In this document: piece by piece, positions 46,890 to 55,229 of the stretch | Layout of the letters: the number at the start of each line of letters is the position of its first letter | How positions within the stretch are numbered: position 1 is the stretch's first letter | Source of the DNA: an uncultured Pseudomonadales bacterium | GTDB taxonomy: Bacteria; Pseudomonadota; Gammaproteobacteria; Pseudomonadales; Balneatricaceae | Assembly: GCA_937773555.1 (NCBI GenBank) | Contig: CALJVT010000007.1 | Coordinates: 124,001 to 188,000 of the forward strand | DNA length: 64,000 nucleotides | Reading direction: 5' to 3' | Position numbers and translations under genes: made by a program | Notes under the pieces: generated by a model | Told to the model about the DNA's origin: nothing | Seen by the model: only the letters and a program-made list of their open reading frames with translations | Databases searched by the model: none

Positions 46890-47456
46890 ATGGATTCTGC
46901 ACTGCTCAGTGAGGCTCAGATTGTCAAACATGCCAGCCGGGTGCGCATACTCGCATTAGATGTAGATGGTGTGCTAAGCGACGGCCAGCTTTACTTTGGC
47001 AACCAAGGCGAAGAAATTAAGGCCTTTAGTAGTTTAGATGGCCACGGCATTAAAATGCTCCAATCTACTGGTGTAAAAGTTGCTATTGTCACTGGCAGAA
47101 CATCCAATATTGTTGCTCAAAGAGCCAAACAACTGGGTATTGAATTAATATTACAAGGCAGAGAAGATAAACTCACTGCCCTTCACGAACTCACCCAAAA
47201 TCTGCAATTAGACTGGCCCCAGATGGCCTACATGGGAGATGACTTGCCAGATCTTGCAGCTATTATTAAAGTGGGTTTAGGCATCACCCTACCTAATGCA
47301 GCTAGTAGTATGGCATGTCACAGCCAATACGTTACCCAGCGCCATGGTGGCCAAGGTGCAGTAAGGGAAGTGTGTGAGTTAATCATGCAAGCACAAGGCA
47401 CGTGGGAGGCTGCGCTAGCCCATTATACTAATACTAAGCTCCGGGCAGGCCTGTGA
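46890..47456 (+). CDS. kdsC: Kdo-8-phosphate phosphatase KdsC
   Basis: HAD-family phosphatase that releases Kdo from Kdo-8-phosphate. It has 188 aa. HAD motif I is LDVDGVLSDG (about 23-32), motif II VTGR, motif III around GREDKLTAL, and motif IV YMGDDLPDLA; the capless fold length is typical of tetrameric KdsC. The stop overlaps the lptC start (TGATG). It lies in kdsD-kdsC-lptC-lptA-lptB. Confidence 0.97.
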   Translation: MDSALLSEAQIVKHASRVRILALDVDGVLSDGQLYFGNQGEEIKAFSSLDGHGIKMLQSTGVKVAIVTGRTSNIVAQRAKQLGIELILQGREDKLTALHELTQNLQLDWPQMAYMGDDLPDLAAIIKVGLGITLPNAASSMACHSQYVTQRHGGQGAVREVCELIMQAQGTWEAALAHYTNTKLRAGL

Positions 47457-48031
47457 TGATGGCATTATTTCGCAGTCGCTGGCTGCCTATAAACATTGTT
47501 GCTGCAGGCTTAGTTTTGTTGCTATTTTGGTGGTTACAACAAATAGAGCAGCAAGACGCAGAGTCAAAAGTTAACTGGATTCCAGACTATTACCTTACGA
47601 ATGCGACTATTAGCCAATACGATAAACAAGGTTCACTATCCTCCAACATTAGCGCTAAACAATTTACTCACATTCAAGAACTCGGCACCACCGATATGCT
47701 ACAGCCCAGGTTTAACATTTATTTATCCAGCAATGGCACTGCTTGGTTTGGTAAAGCGGATGAGGGCCTTATATTAGATTCCGGGGCACAAATTAACCTT
47801 ACAGGCAATGCACTAGTTACCAACGGTCCAGATATTCACCGACCGCTTAGCCTTAGCAGTGAAAGCTTAAGGTTATTTCCCCAACGAAACTATGCCCAAT
47901 CTGACAAGCAAGTGACCTTAGTGGCCAAGTATAGCCACTTGACGGGCACCGGAATGCAGCTCACACTCGACACCCAACGTTTACTATTTTTGCACCAGGT
48001 CAAGGGCACTCACTCTGTGCCAAGGAATTAA
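47456..48031 (+). CDS. lptC: Lipopolysaccharide export protein LptC
   Basis: Bitopic inner-membrane protein that receives LPS from LptB2FG and hands it to LptA. It is about 191 aa: one N-terminal helix (about 8-27, INIVAAGLVLLLFWWL) and a periplasmic beta-jellyroll (DYYLTNATISQYDKQGSLSSNI in parts). The start is ambiguous among GTG 47453, ATG 47456 and ATG 47459; the middle one overlaps the kdsC stop. Assignment relies on position, topology and the Lpt fold pattern, because LptC sequences diverge. Confidence 0.94.
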   Translation: MMALFRSRWLPINIVAAGLVLLLFWWLQQIEQQDAESKVNWIPDYYLTNATISQYDKQGSLSSNISAKQFTHIQELGTTDMLQPRFNIYLSSNGTAWFGKADEGLILDSGAQINLTGNALVTNGPDIHRPLSLSSESLRLFPQRNYAQSDKQVTLVAKYSHLTGTGMQLTLDTQRLLFLHQVKGTHSVPRN

Positions 48032-48033
48032 CC

Positions 48034-48597
48034 ATGTTACAGCCCCTCCAAAACACCCACAGCGTCCCTAGCCTGAACCACATACAACGTTTTTCTATCT
48101 GTTTGCTTGCTGGCGCAGCATGGTTTCTCAGCCCATTAACATGGGCACTTGATAGCGACCGTAAGCAGCCCATTGAGATCACCGCTGATAGCGTAGAGCT
48201 TAATGAAGGGGAGGGTTTTTCCACCTACTCCGGCAGTGTTATTATTGTCCAAGGTAGTATGACAATTGAAGCAAATACGGTAAAAGTGACCTTTAACGAC
48301 GACGGGATAGAAACCATGGTAGCCACAGAGGGCAATAATGATGGTTTAGCTTACATGCAGCAGGAATCAGAGCCCGTTGGAGATGGCAAAGGCGATATAA
48401 TGCAAGCCTGGGGTAAGCGCATTGACTATCAACTGAACACCGAGTTCTTAACCTTACTCGGTGGTGCCAAGCTGATTCAAAAAGGTAACCTGTTCAGTGG
48501 TCATCAAATACTCTTCAACATGTCTACAGAAAATGTGAAAGCCACTGGCGGCAAAGATAAGCAAGTAAAAATGATTTTCTTACCTAACTCAAATTAA
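48034..48597 (+). CDS. lptA: Lipopolysaccharide transport periplasmic protein LptA
   Basis: Periplasmic bridge protein that polymerises into the LPS conduit. It has 187 aa with a signal peptide to about residue 37 (AAWFLSPLTWA). The OstA-type core is DRKQPIEITADSVELNEGEGFSTYSGSVII in parts, with GGAKLIQKGNLFSGHQILFNMSTENV near the end. It lies 2 bp after lptC and 27 bp before the lptB start. Confidence 0.96.
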   Translation: MLQPLQNTHSVPSLNHIQRFSICLLAGAAWFLSPLTWALDSDRKQPIEITADSVELNEGEGFSTYSGSVIIVQGSMTIEANTVKVTFNDDGIETMVATEGNNDGLAYMQQESEPVGDGKGDIMQAWGKRIDYQLNTEFLTLLGGAKLIQKGNLFSGHQILFNMSTENVKATGGKDKQVKMIFLPNSN

Positions 48598-48624
48598 TGA
48601 TCACCTGAAACAAGTTTGACATCC

Positions 48625-49371
48625 ATGCACAATGAGACTGCCACCATAGCCACCTTAGAAGCCAGAAACCTTGCTAAATCTTACAGCAAGCGGGCTATCG
48701 TCAAAGACGTTAATATTCGTATTGAAGCTGGCCAAGTAGTTGGTCTGCTGGGGCCTAATGGTGCTGGAAAAACGACCTGCTTTTATATGATTGTGGGTTT
48801 AGTGCAGGCAGATCGTGGCCAAATATTTATCAATCAAGAAGACATTTCGAGTGAGCCTATGCATGGCCGAGCGCGCAAGGGTATCGGTTATCTGCCACAA
48901 GAAGCATCAGTATTTCGTAAGCTTACAGTGGCACAAAACATTTTAGCTATATTGGAAACTCAAAAAAACCTGACTAAAATTGAGCGATTAAAAAGGCTAG
49001 AAAACCTGCTCCTAGAGTTTAATATCGATCACATACGTAACAGCCTAGGTATGAGCTTATCAGGTGGTGAACGCCGTCGCGTAGAGATTGCTCGTGCATT
49101 GGCAAGTGAACCACAGTTTATTCTGCTGGACGAACCCTTTGCTGGCGTAGACCCCATTTCTGTCAAGGACATTAAACAAATTATTCAACAGTTACGTGAC
49201 AAGGGTATTGGCGTATTAATTACCGACCATAATGTGCGCGAAACCCTAGATATTTGTGATTTGGCCTATATTGTTAGTGAAGGTTATATTTTAGCTCATG
49301 GAACCAGCAGTGATATCTTAGCGAACCAGCAAGTAAAAGAGGTATACTTAGGTGATGATTTCACTTTATAA
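48625..49371 (+). CDS. lptB: Lipopolysaccharide ABC transporter ATPase LptB
   Basis: Cytoplasmic ATPase powering LPS extraction by LptFG. It has 248 aa from ATG 48625; a TTG three codons earlier is possible. Walker [10 protein letters not shown] (near 42), signature [15 protein letters not shown] (near 142), Walker [14 protein letters not shown] (near 160) and [13 protein letters not shown] are diagnostic of LptB. It closes the kds-lpt cluster and is followed by rpoN after a 64-bp gap with a short repeat. Confidence 0.98.
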   Translation: MHNETATIATLEARNLAKSYSKRAIVKDVNIRIEAGQVVGLLGPNGAGKTTCFYMIVGLVQADRGQIFINQEDISSEPMHGRARKGIGYLPQEASVFRKLTVAQNILAILETQKNLTKIERLKRLENLLLEFNIDHIRNSLGMSLSGGERRRVEIARALASEPQFILLDEPFAGVDPISVKDIKQIIQQLRDKGIGVLITDHNVRETLDICDLAYIVSEGYILAHGTSSDILANQQVKEVYLGDDFTL

Positions 49372-49406
49372 CTAAGTAAAAAGCCAAGTAAAAACCTAAG
49401 TAAAAA
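49372..49406 (+). repeat. Three 12-nt direct repeats before rpoN
   Basis: CTAAGTAAAAA, GCCAAGTAAAAA and CCTAAGTAAAAA follow one another with a 12-nt period right after the lptB stop and 30 bp before the rpoN ATG. The unit core is AAGTAAAAA. Confidence 0.85.
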
Positions 49407-49435
49407 TACCTCAGAAACAACAAGTTAGCACTACT

Positions 49436-50923
49436 ATGAAAGCATCCCTGCAACTCAAAATGAATCAGCAACTGGCCATGACGCCACAGTTGCAACAGGC
49501 GATTCGTTTGCTCCAGCTTTCAACCTTAGACCTGCAGCAAGAAATTCAACAGGCCCTAGATTCTAACCCTTTACTAGAGCTAGAAGATGAACTTGACCAG
49601 CCAGACGTTAATACCCAGCAAACAGACAACAACGACACCCAGATTGATGACCAGCCAAGTGACCACCTTGCTGAAGAGCAACAAGCGGACAGTGACTGGA
49701 GCGAAGAAATACCTGTAGAACTTGCCACTGACAGCTCCTGGGATGATGTTTACCAAAGCTCCACCACACCGGCAACTGGCCCAGGGGACGAGTTCGATTT
49801 CGACGCTCACAATAGTCACGAACCGAGTCTGCAAGAACACCTTGAATGGCAACTTAACGTGAGTCGTTTAAGCCACCTCGACCAGTTTATTGGCGCCAGC
49901 ATTATTGATGCCGTAGACGAACGGGGTTACCTTAGCCAAACTCTTAGTGAAATTACTGAAGGGATCAACGGTAACTTAGCTCAACAAGAGCAAGAAGCCA
50001 TTGAAGAAGATGAAACTCAAGCAGTATTAACCTTAATCCAACAATTTGACCCCATTGGGGTTGCCGCACAGGACCTGAGGGAGTGTCTGCTTATACAGCT
50101 AAGGTACTTACCCGCTGACACACCTTGGCGACAAGGCGCGATAACAGTTGTGGATAAATACCTAGACCTGCTTGGAAGTCACGACTACAATTCCTTAAGG
50201 CGACGCTCTGGCTACAAAGAAAATGACTTGCTACATATTTTTGAGCTGATCACTAAGCTGCAACCAGAACCTGGCGTGACCATTGCCTCAAGCCAAGCTG
50301 AGTATGTTATTCCCGACGTGATGGTGCGTAAAGTAAACAATGTATGGCGGGTTGAACTCAATCCAGACTCAGCGCCAAAGATCAGAATTAATCAGCAATA
50401 TGCAAACTTTGCTGGCAGTGGCAATACCGCTGACAACAACTACATTAAAAGCCACTTACAAGAGGCTCGCTGGTTTCTTAAAAGCCTTGAAAGTCGTAAT
50501 GAAACCTTGTTAAAAGTGTCAGGTCGTATCTGTGAGATACAAAAAGGCTTTTTAGATCATGGCGAAGAGGCGATGAAACCACTGGTGCTAGCTGAAGTAG
50601 CAGACCATGTGGAGATGCACGAATCTACTATTTCACGGGTGACTACCCAAAAATACATGCACACACCTAGAGGTATTTTTGAGCTAAAATATTTCTTTTC
50701 TAGTCATGTAGCTACAGCTAATGGTGGAGAATGCTCTTCTACTGCAATAAGAGCACTCATTAAAAAGCTCATTGCAGCAGAGCTAACGCGCAAGCCCCTA
50801 AGCGACGCAAAGCTTACAGATATGCTTGAGTTGCAAGGTATTAAAGTAGCACGTAGAACCATTGCTAAATACCGAGAAAGCATGAACATTCCACCCTCTA
50901 ACGAACGCAAACGGCTCAACTGA
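49436..50923 (+). CDS. rpoN: RNA polymerase sigma-54 factor RpoN
   Basis: Alternative sigma factor recognising -24/-12 promoters that need an AAA+ activator. It has 495 aa. Region I (1-48) is Gln/Leu-rich (KMNQQLAMTPQLQQAIRLLQLS in parts), region II (about 50-125) is highly acidic, and region III holds the core-binding domain. The RpoN box ARRTIAKYRE is at about 472-481. All parts are present. A matching sigma-54 site lies upstream of flhA in this window. ptsN follows after 32 bp; hpf, often found here, is absent. Confidence 0.98.
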   Translation: MKASLQLKMNQQLAMTPQLQQAIRLLQLSTLDLQQEIQQALDSNPLLELEDELDQPDVNTQQTDNNDTQIDDQPSDHLAEEQQADSDWSEEIPVELATDSSWDDVYQSSTTPATGPGDEFDFDAHNSHEPSLQEHLEWQLNVSRLSHLDQFIGASIIDAVDERGYLSQTLSEITEGINGNLAQQEQEAIEEDETQAVLTLIQQFDPIGVAAQDLRECLLIQLRYLPADTPWRQGAITVVDKYLDLLGSHDYNSLRRRSGYKENDLLHIFELITKLQPEPGVTIASSQAEYVIPDVMVRKVNNVWRVELNPDSAPKIRINQQYANFAGSGNTADNNYIKSHLQEARWFLKSLESRNETLLKVSGRICEIQKGFLDHGEEAMKPLVLAEVADHVEMHESTISRVTTQKYMHTPRGIFELKYFFSSHVATANGGECSSTAIRALIKKLIAAELTRKPLSDAKLTDMLELQGIKVARRTIAKYRESMNIPPSNERKRLN

Positions 50924-50955
50924 GCCCATAGAACCCATAGGGTTATTGACGACAT

Positions 50956-51402
50956 ATGAATATTAGTGACATCCTTACGCCAGAGCGCACTTTGGCCGAT
51001 CTCAAGTGTGGCAGCAAAAAACGCACCCTCGAATCTATTAGTCAATTACTGGGCAAGCAAATGACAGAGTTTGATGACAAAGAACTCTTTAATGCATTAA
51101 TCACCCGAGAAAAATTAGGCAGCACGGGGTTTGGCGATGGCATCGCTATTCCCCATTGTCGCTTAGCCAGTTGCACACATGTAACTGGTGCCCTAGTGCG
51201 ATTAGCCAAAGCAGTAGATTTTGATGCGATAGATCAACTTCCTGTGGATTTATTGTTTGTGCTTTTGGTGCCCCTGCAGGCCACAGACGAACACTTACAA
51301 ATACTAGCCACTCTTGCAGGTAAATTTGGCCAATCTGAGTTTCGTGAACGTATGCGCAAGGCCACTGATGCGGATGCCATGTACAAAATCGCTGTCGCAT
51401 AA
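50956..51402 (+). CDS. ptsN: Nitrogen-PTS EIIA protein PtsN
   Basis: EIIA(Ntr), the regulatory phosphocarrier at the end of the PEP-PtsP-PtsO-PtsN chain, which controls potassium and nitrogen-related targets by its phosphorylation state. It has 148 aa. The phospho-accepting histidine is H67 in GDGIAIPHCRL. The rest, with FVLLVPLQATDEHLQILATLAGKF in parts, is a standard EIIA fold. It directly follows rpoN. Confidence 0.97.
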   Translation: MNISDILTPERTLADLKCGSKKRTLESISQLLGKQMTEFDDKELFNALITREKLGSTGFGDGIAIPHCRLASCTHVTGALVRLAKAVDFDAIDQLPVDLLFVLLVPLQATDEHLQILATLAGKFGQSEFRERMRKATDADAMYKIAVA

Positions 51403-51508
51403 ATGCTCTAAAAAGGGTATGCTATAAGGCTATTTTTGGTAATCTAGCGCTGGGCTTACCAAAAGCTGTTTCATTACTTTATAGAGCCATGTCTGCAAGG
51501 TTTTCTGC

Positions 51509-51778
51509 ATGATCAACCAAAAAATCACTATCATCAACAAACTTGGTTTGCACGCTCGCGCTGCTGCTAAGCTTGTGGGTGTTACGGGTAAACATGGTTG
51601 CAGTATCGAAATTGGCAGCTCAGGAAAAATGGTAGACGCAAAAAGCATTATGTCGGTTATGTTGTTAGCTGCGTCACAGGGCACTGTGTTAGACCTAAAA
51701 GTAAGTGGCGAAGGTGCCCAGCAGGCTTTTGATGAAGTGTCTCAACTGGTTAATAATTATTTCGACGAAGGCGAATAA
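51509..51778 (+). CDS. ptsO: Nitrogen-PTS HPr-like phosphocarrier PtsO (NPr)
   Basis: HPr-like protein that carries phosphate from EI(Ntr) to PtsN. It has 89 aa. The active histidine is H15 in NKLGLHARAAAKL, and the serine region SGKMVDAKSIMSVMLLAA matches NPr. AAGG lies 8 bases before the ATG. It follows ptsN by 106 bp; rapZ, often found between the two, is absent. mgtE starts 13 bp later. Confidence 0.96.
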   Translation: MINQKITIINKLGLHARAAAKLVGVTGKHGCSIEIGSSGKMVDAKSIMSVMLLAASQGTVLDLKVSGEGAQQAFDEVSQLVNNYFDEGE

Positions 51779-51791
51779 GGCTAGCAGTCAC

Positions 51792-53126
51792 ATGAAATCC
51801 CGCCTTAAAGAACTCAATGACGCCCTAGACAGCGGTGCTTTTATTCAAGCCCGCCATATGCTCAATCACACCTTAAAACCCGCTGATACTGCGCACCTTT
51901 TGGAATCTTCACCACCAAGAGAACGAGAAGTGCTGTGGAATTTAGTGAATCCAGAGTTAGAAGGCGAAGTACTGCACCATTTAAGTGACGAAATTCAAGC
52001 TGAATTCGTTAATCAAATGAATACCGAAGAGCTACTTCAAGCCACTGAAAACCTCGACACTGACCACTTTGCCGACATCTTGCAGCAGCTGCCAAAAACG
52101 GTAATGCAAGAAGTGCTCAATAGTTTAGGGCAACAGGACCGAGAACGAGTAGAACAGGTACTGTCTTACCCTGAAGACACCGCTGGCGGCCTTATGAATA
52201 CTGACGTTGTTAGCATCCGCCCTGACATTACCATAGACGCCGTACTGCGTTATTTACGGCGCCATGATGCCATGCCAGACATGACCGACAACCTGTTCGT
52301 AGTCACCCGAAAAGACCGTTACATGGGCTTATTGCCACTCACTAGTTTGCTAGTGAGTGACCCCAATACCCTAATTTCAGACATCATGGACACCGAGCGT
52401 GCAGCGATCCCTGCTGATTTAGATGAAACTGATGTCGCTAACCTATTTGAACGTAACGATTGGGTGTCTGCACCGGTAATAAACCAAGAGGGTCGATTGG
52501 TTGGCCGTATCACTATCGATGACGTGGTCGATGTGATTAGAGAAGAGGCTGACCACTCCCTCATGCGCATGGCTGGTTTAGATGAGGACGAAGACACTTT
52601 TGCGCCAGTCGTTAAAACCACTAGGCGCCGCGCAGTATGGTTGGGGATTAACTTATTAACTGCTCTTTTTGCCTCTATGATGATCGGCCTGTTTCAAGAC
52701 ACTATAGAGCAGGTAGTCGCCCTTGCTATCCTTATGCCTATTGTAGCAAGCATGGGTGGCGTTGCGGGGAGCCAAGCGTTAACCTTAGTCATCCGTGGCC
52801 AAGCTTTAGGCCACGTTGAAGCCAGTAACATTGGTTACCTGCTCAACAGAGAAATTATCGTTGGTGCTCTTAACGGCTTACTCTGGGCCACTGTAGTCGC
52901 TAGCATTGCCAGTTGGTGGTTTTCGGACTTAACCATTGGCTTTATCATTGCTATCGCGATGATCATCAATTTAATCGTGGCTGCTATTTTTGGCACCTCT
53001 CTTCCCGTCATCCTTAAAGCAATGAACATAGATCCTGCTTTAGCTGGAGGCGTTATTTTAACAACCATTACTGATGTGGTCGGATTTTGTGCCTTTTTAG
53101 GCCTCGCCACATTATTTTACGCTTAA
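51792..53126 (+). CDS. mgtE: Magnesium transporter MgtE
   Basis: Mg2+-gated channel of the inner membrane. From ATG 51792 it has 444 aa. The N-terminal superhelical domain (about 1-125) includes LLESSPPREREVLW and YPEDTAGGLMNTDVV. A CBS pair (about 130-250) has DNLFVVTRKDRYMGLL and VVNQEGRLVGRITIDDVVDVI-type segments. About five membrane helices (from 280) include PIVASMGGVAGSQALTL, the ion-pore signature. The frame is open into ptsO, but this ATG fits the family N-terminus. Confidence 0.95.
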   Translation: MKSRLKELNDALDSGAFIQARHMLNHTLKPADTAHLLESSPPREREVLWNLVNPELEGEVLHHLSDEIQAEFVNQMNTEELLQATENLDTDHFADILQQLPKTVMQEVLNSLGQQDRERVEQVLSYPEDTAGGLMNTDVVSIRPDITIDAVLRYLRRHDAMPDMTDNLFVVTRKDRYMGLLPLTSLLVSDPNTLISDIMDTERAAIPADLDETDVANLFERNDWVSAPVINQEGRLVGRITIDDVVDVIREEADHSLMRMAGLDEDEDTFAPVVKTTRRRAVWLGINLLTALFASMMIGLFQDTIEQVVALAILMPIVASMGGVAGSQALTLVIRGQALGHVEASNIGYLLNREIIVGALNGLLWATVVASIASWWFSDLTIGFIIAIAMIINLIVAAIFGTSLPVILKAMNIDPALAGGVILTTITDVVGFCAFLGLATLFYA

Positions 53127-53136
53127 GGAATTTAAT

Positions 53137-53682
53137 ATGGGCAAAGTTAAGGCCCGCAAGGCCGCAGCAGAGCTAGAAGCACTGCAACAAAATCTGCCTG
53201 CTGAGGAAGAGCTTAGTCGCACCCAAATTAAGCGAGCGATGGAAGCTCTGCAACACTTAGGTGGCAAGTTGCTAGATCTTAAACCATCAGAACTAGCGCG
53301 CATCCCCATGAGTGAAACGCTGAAAACTGCGATAGATGAATCACGCCGTATCGAACAAAATGAAGCTAAACGCCGGCATTTGCAGTACATTGGCAAGGTC
53401 ATGCGTGATGAGGATTCAGAAGCCATTGCTAAGGCTCTATCGGTCCACGATTCGGGCTCTGATGAACACCGCCGGGTATTTCATCAATTAGAAACTTGGC
53501 GTGATGGCTTAATTGGCAATAACCCAAACACTCTTAACGAAATTATAGAGTTACACAAGGGAGCTGATCGGCAGCACATCACTCACCTTGTAAAGCAGGC
53601 ACAAAGCTTGAATCAAGAAGCTAAAGCGAAATCTGCGGCCAAAAAATTGTTTAAATACTTGCGCCTATTGGCTGACATCTAG
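53137..53682 (+). CDS. darP: Ribosome-associated protein DarP (YjgA)
   Basis: Small basic helical protein that associates with late 50S assembly intermediates in E. coli. It has 181 aa. Family segments are SRTQIKRAMEALQHLGGKLLDL, IPMSETLKTAIDESRRI and RRHLQYIGKVMR, with HRRVFHQLETWRDGLI in the middle. It lies 10 bp after mgtE and ends 5 bp before fliA on the opposite strand, with no visible terminator between. pmbA, a frequent neighbour, is not here. Confidence 0.95.
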   Translation: MGKVKARKAAAELEALQQNLPAEEELSRTQIKRAMEALQHLGGKLLDLKPSELARIPMSETLKTAIDESRRIEQNEAKRRHLQYIGKVMRDEDSEAIAKALSVHDSGSDEHRRVFHQLETWRDGLIGNNPNTLNEIIELHKGADRQHITHLVKQAQSLNQEAKAKSAAKKLFKYLRLLADI

Positions 53683-53687
53683 GGGCG

Positions 53688-54395
53688 TTAAATCCAATCT
53701 GCTAATTTTTTGCGGAGTTTCTTAACAGAGCCGCTTTGAATCTGGCTGATGCGTGATTCAGACACTTCCAGTACTGCTGCAATCTCTTTTAGGTTGAATT
53801 CTTCGTCGTAATATAGGGCAAAGATTAATTGCTCACGTTCTGGCAGCTCCCCAATAGCGATGGTTAAAGCTTTTTGAAATGCAGCTTCATCCACTTCTTT
53901 TGCAGGTATTAAAGCCGAAAATGGCGTTTCTTCACCTTCAGGCAGGTCTTCTATTTGCACTGTTTGATAGTTATAGTTTCGCCCTTTTTGCAGCTGCAAA
54001 TCTTCTAGGGTCATACCCATGGCATGGGCCAACTCAGTATCTTTAACTGTGCGCCCCATTGCTTGCTCTAATGCAGCGGTCGCCTGGTTAATTTCCCGGA
54101 TACTCGTCATTACAGAACGCGGCAAGGTACTAAATCGCCGAACTTCATCTAGCATAGCGCCACGCACCCTTAACTTAGCAAAGGTAGTAAATTGAGCACC
54201 CTTAGTGGCATCAAAATTTTGCAGTGCTTCCAACAAGCCCAACATGCCAACTTGAATAAGGTCATCTATATCAACACTGGCAGGTAAACGCGCGCTCAAG
54301 TGCAATGCAACCTTTTTCACCAAGGGCATATGTTGCACTAGTGGGTCTGTTGCAGAGCCAGGTGCTAGGGATTGATAAAGTGACAAATCATGCAT
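53688..54395 (-). CDS. fliA: Flagellar sigma factor FliA (sigma-28)
   Basis: Sigma factor for late flagellar and chemotaxis genes. It has 235 aa from ATG 54395 (a TTG precedes it). Region 2 has VKKVALHLSARLPASVDIDDLIQVGMLGLLEAL in parts and LRVRGAMLDEVR; region 4 has LPEREQLIFALYYDEEFNLKEIAAVLEVSESRISQI in parts. It is the last gene in the flhA-flhF-flhG-fliA run. A FliA-type promoter lies upstream of flgP in this window. Confidence 0.97.
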   Translation of the reverse strand: MHDLSLYQSLAPGSATDPLVQHMPLVKKVALHLSARLPASVDIDDLIQVGMLGLLEALQNFDATKGAQFTTFAKLRVRGAMLDEVRRFSTLPRSVMTSIREINQATAALEQAMGRTVKDTELAHAMGMTLEDLQLQKGRNYNYQTVQIEDLPEGEETPFSALIPAKEVDEAAFQKALTIAIGELPEREQLIFALYYDEEFNLKEIAAVLEVSESRISQIQSGSVKKLRKKLADWI

Positions 54396-54412
54396 CAAGG
54401 AGTCATTTCCAA

Positions 54413-55228
54413 TTAAGCTTTATGTTGCAATAGTCGGTCGACAAAAAACTCCACCTGCCCACTCAAGCCAGTCGGAGCTTCCCAACGCTCTATTATCGCA
54501 GCCATCTGCATATAGGCTCGAGATGACTTTGCCATAGGAGCTGCTTGAACAACTGCCTTTTGTTGTTTGTTGGCTATACGTAGCTGATCATCATGTGCCG
54601 TAGTGCCCAAATATAGTATGGTTGCATCTAAGTAATGGTCAACTACCCGTTCAATTTTGGTATATAAGGCTCGACCTTCTTTCTCATTTTTCACCATACT
54701 GGCAAGGAAGTGAAACCGAGTCGCTCCATAGCGCTGGCTCATCACCTTAATTAGTGCATAAGCATCAGTGATAGAGGAGGGCTCATCACAAGCGATTACA
54801 ATCACTTGATGAGCAGCATTTAAAAAAGCTAATACATTGTCAGAAATACCAGCTGCGGTATCTATAATAAGGTAATCTAGTTTTCCATTATATTCACTGA
54901 ATGCTTGAATTAGATGTTGCAGTTGTTCATTTTGCAACCCCGCCATTTCATAAATACCCGAGGCCGCAGGCACAACTTGCATATCAAAAGGGCCAGTTAA
55001 AACAATTTCACTTAGCGTTTTTTCACCACTCATCACGTGAGCCATATTAAATGAACATTGCAGCCCCAAGTTAACATCAACATTTGCCAAACCTAAGTCT
55101 GCATCCATCAACATGACCTTATGGCCTTGCTTGGCTAAGCTAGCCGCAATATTAATTGAGGCGTTAGTTTTACCAACACCCCCTTTACCGCTGGTTACAG
55201 CAATAACTTGTACCCCGATTGAACTCAT
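54413..55228 (-). CDS. flhG: Flagellar number regulator FlhG (FleN), MinD-like ATPase
   Basis: MinD/ParA-like ATPase that limits polar flagella number and restrains the FleQ-type activator in known species. From ATG 55228 it has 271 aa. The deviant Walker A SGKGGVGKTNASIN is near residue 12, switch I region DADLGLANVDVNLGL near 38, and IDTAAGISDNVL near 125. It starts 1 bp after flhF. An upstream frame extension would overlap flhF by 38 bp and is unlikely. Confidence 0.96.
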   Translation of the reverse strand: MSSIGVQVIAVTSGKGGVGKTNASINIAASLAKQGHKVMLMDADLGLANVDVNLGLQCSFNMAHVMSGEKTLSEIVLTGPFDMQVVPAASGIYEMAGLQNEQLQHLIQAFSEYNGKLDYLIIDTAAGISDNVLAFLNAAHQVIVIACDEPSSITDAYALIKVMSQRYGATRFHFLASMVKNEKEGRALYTKIERVVDHYLDATILYLGTTAHDDQLRIANKQQKAVVQAAPMAKSSRAYMQMAAIIERWEAPTGLSGQVEFFVDRLLQHKA

Positions 55229-55229
55229 A

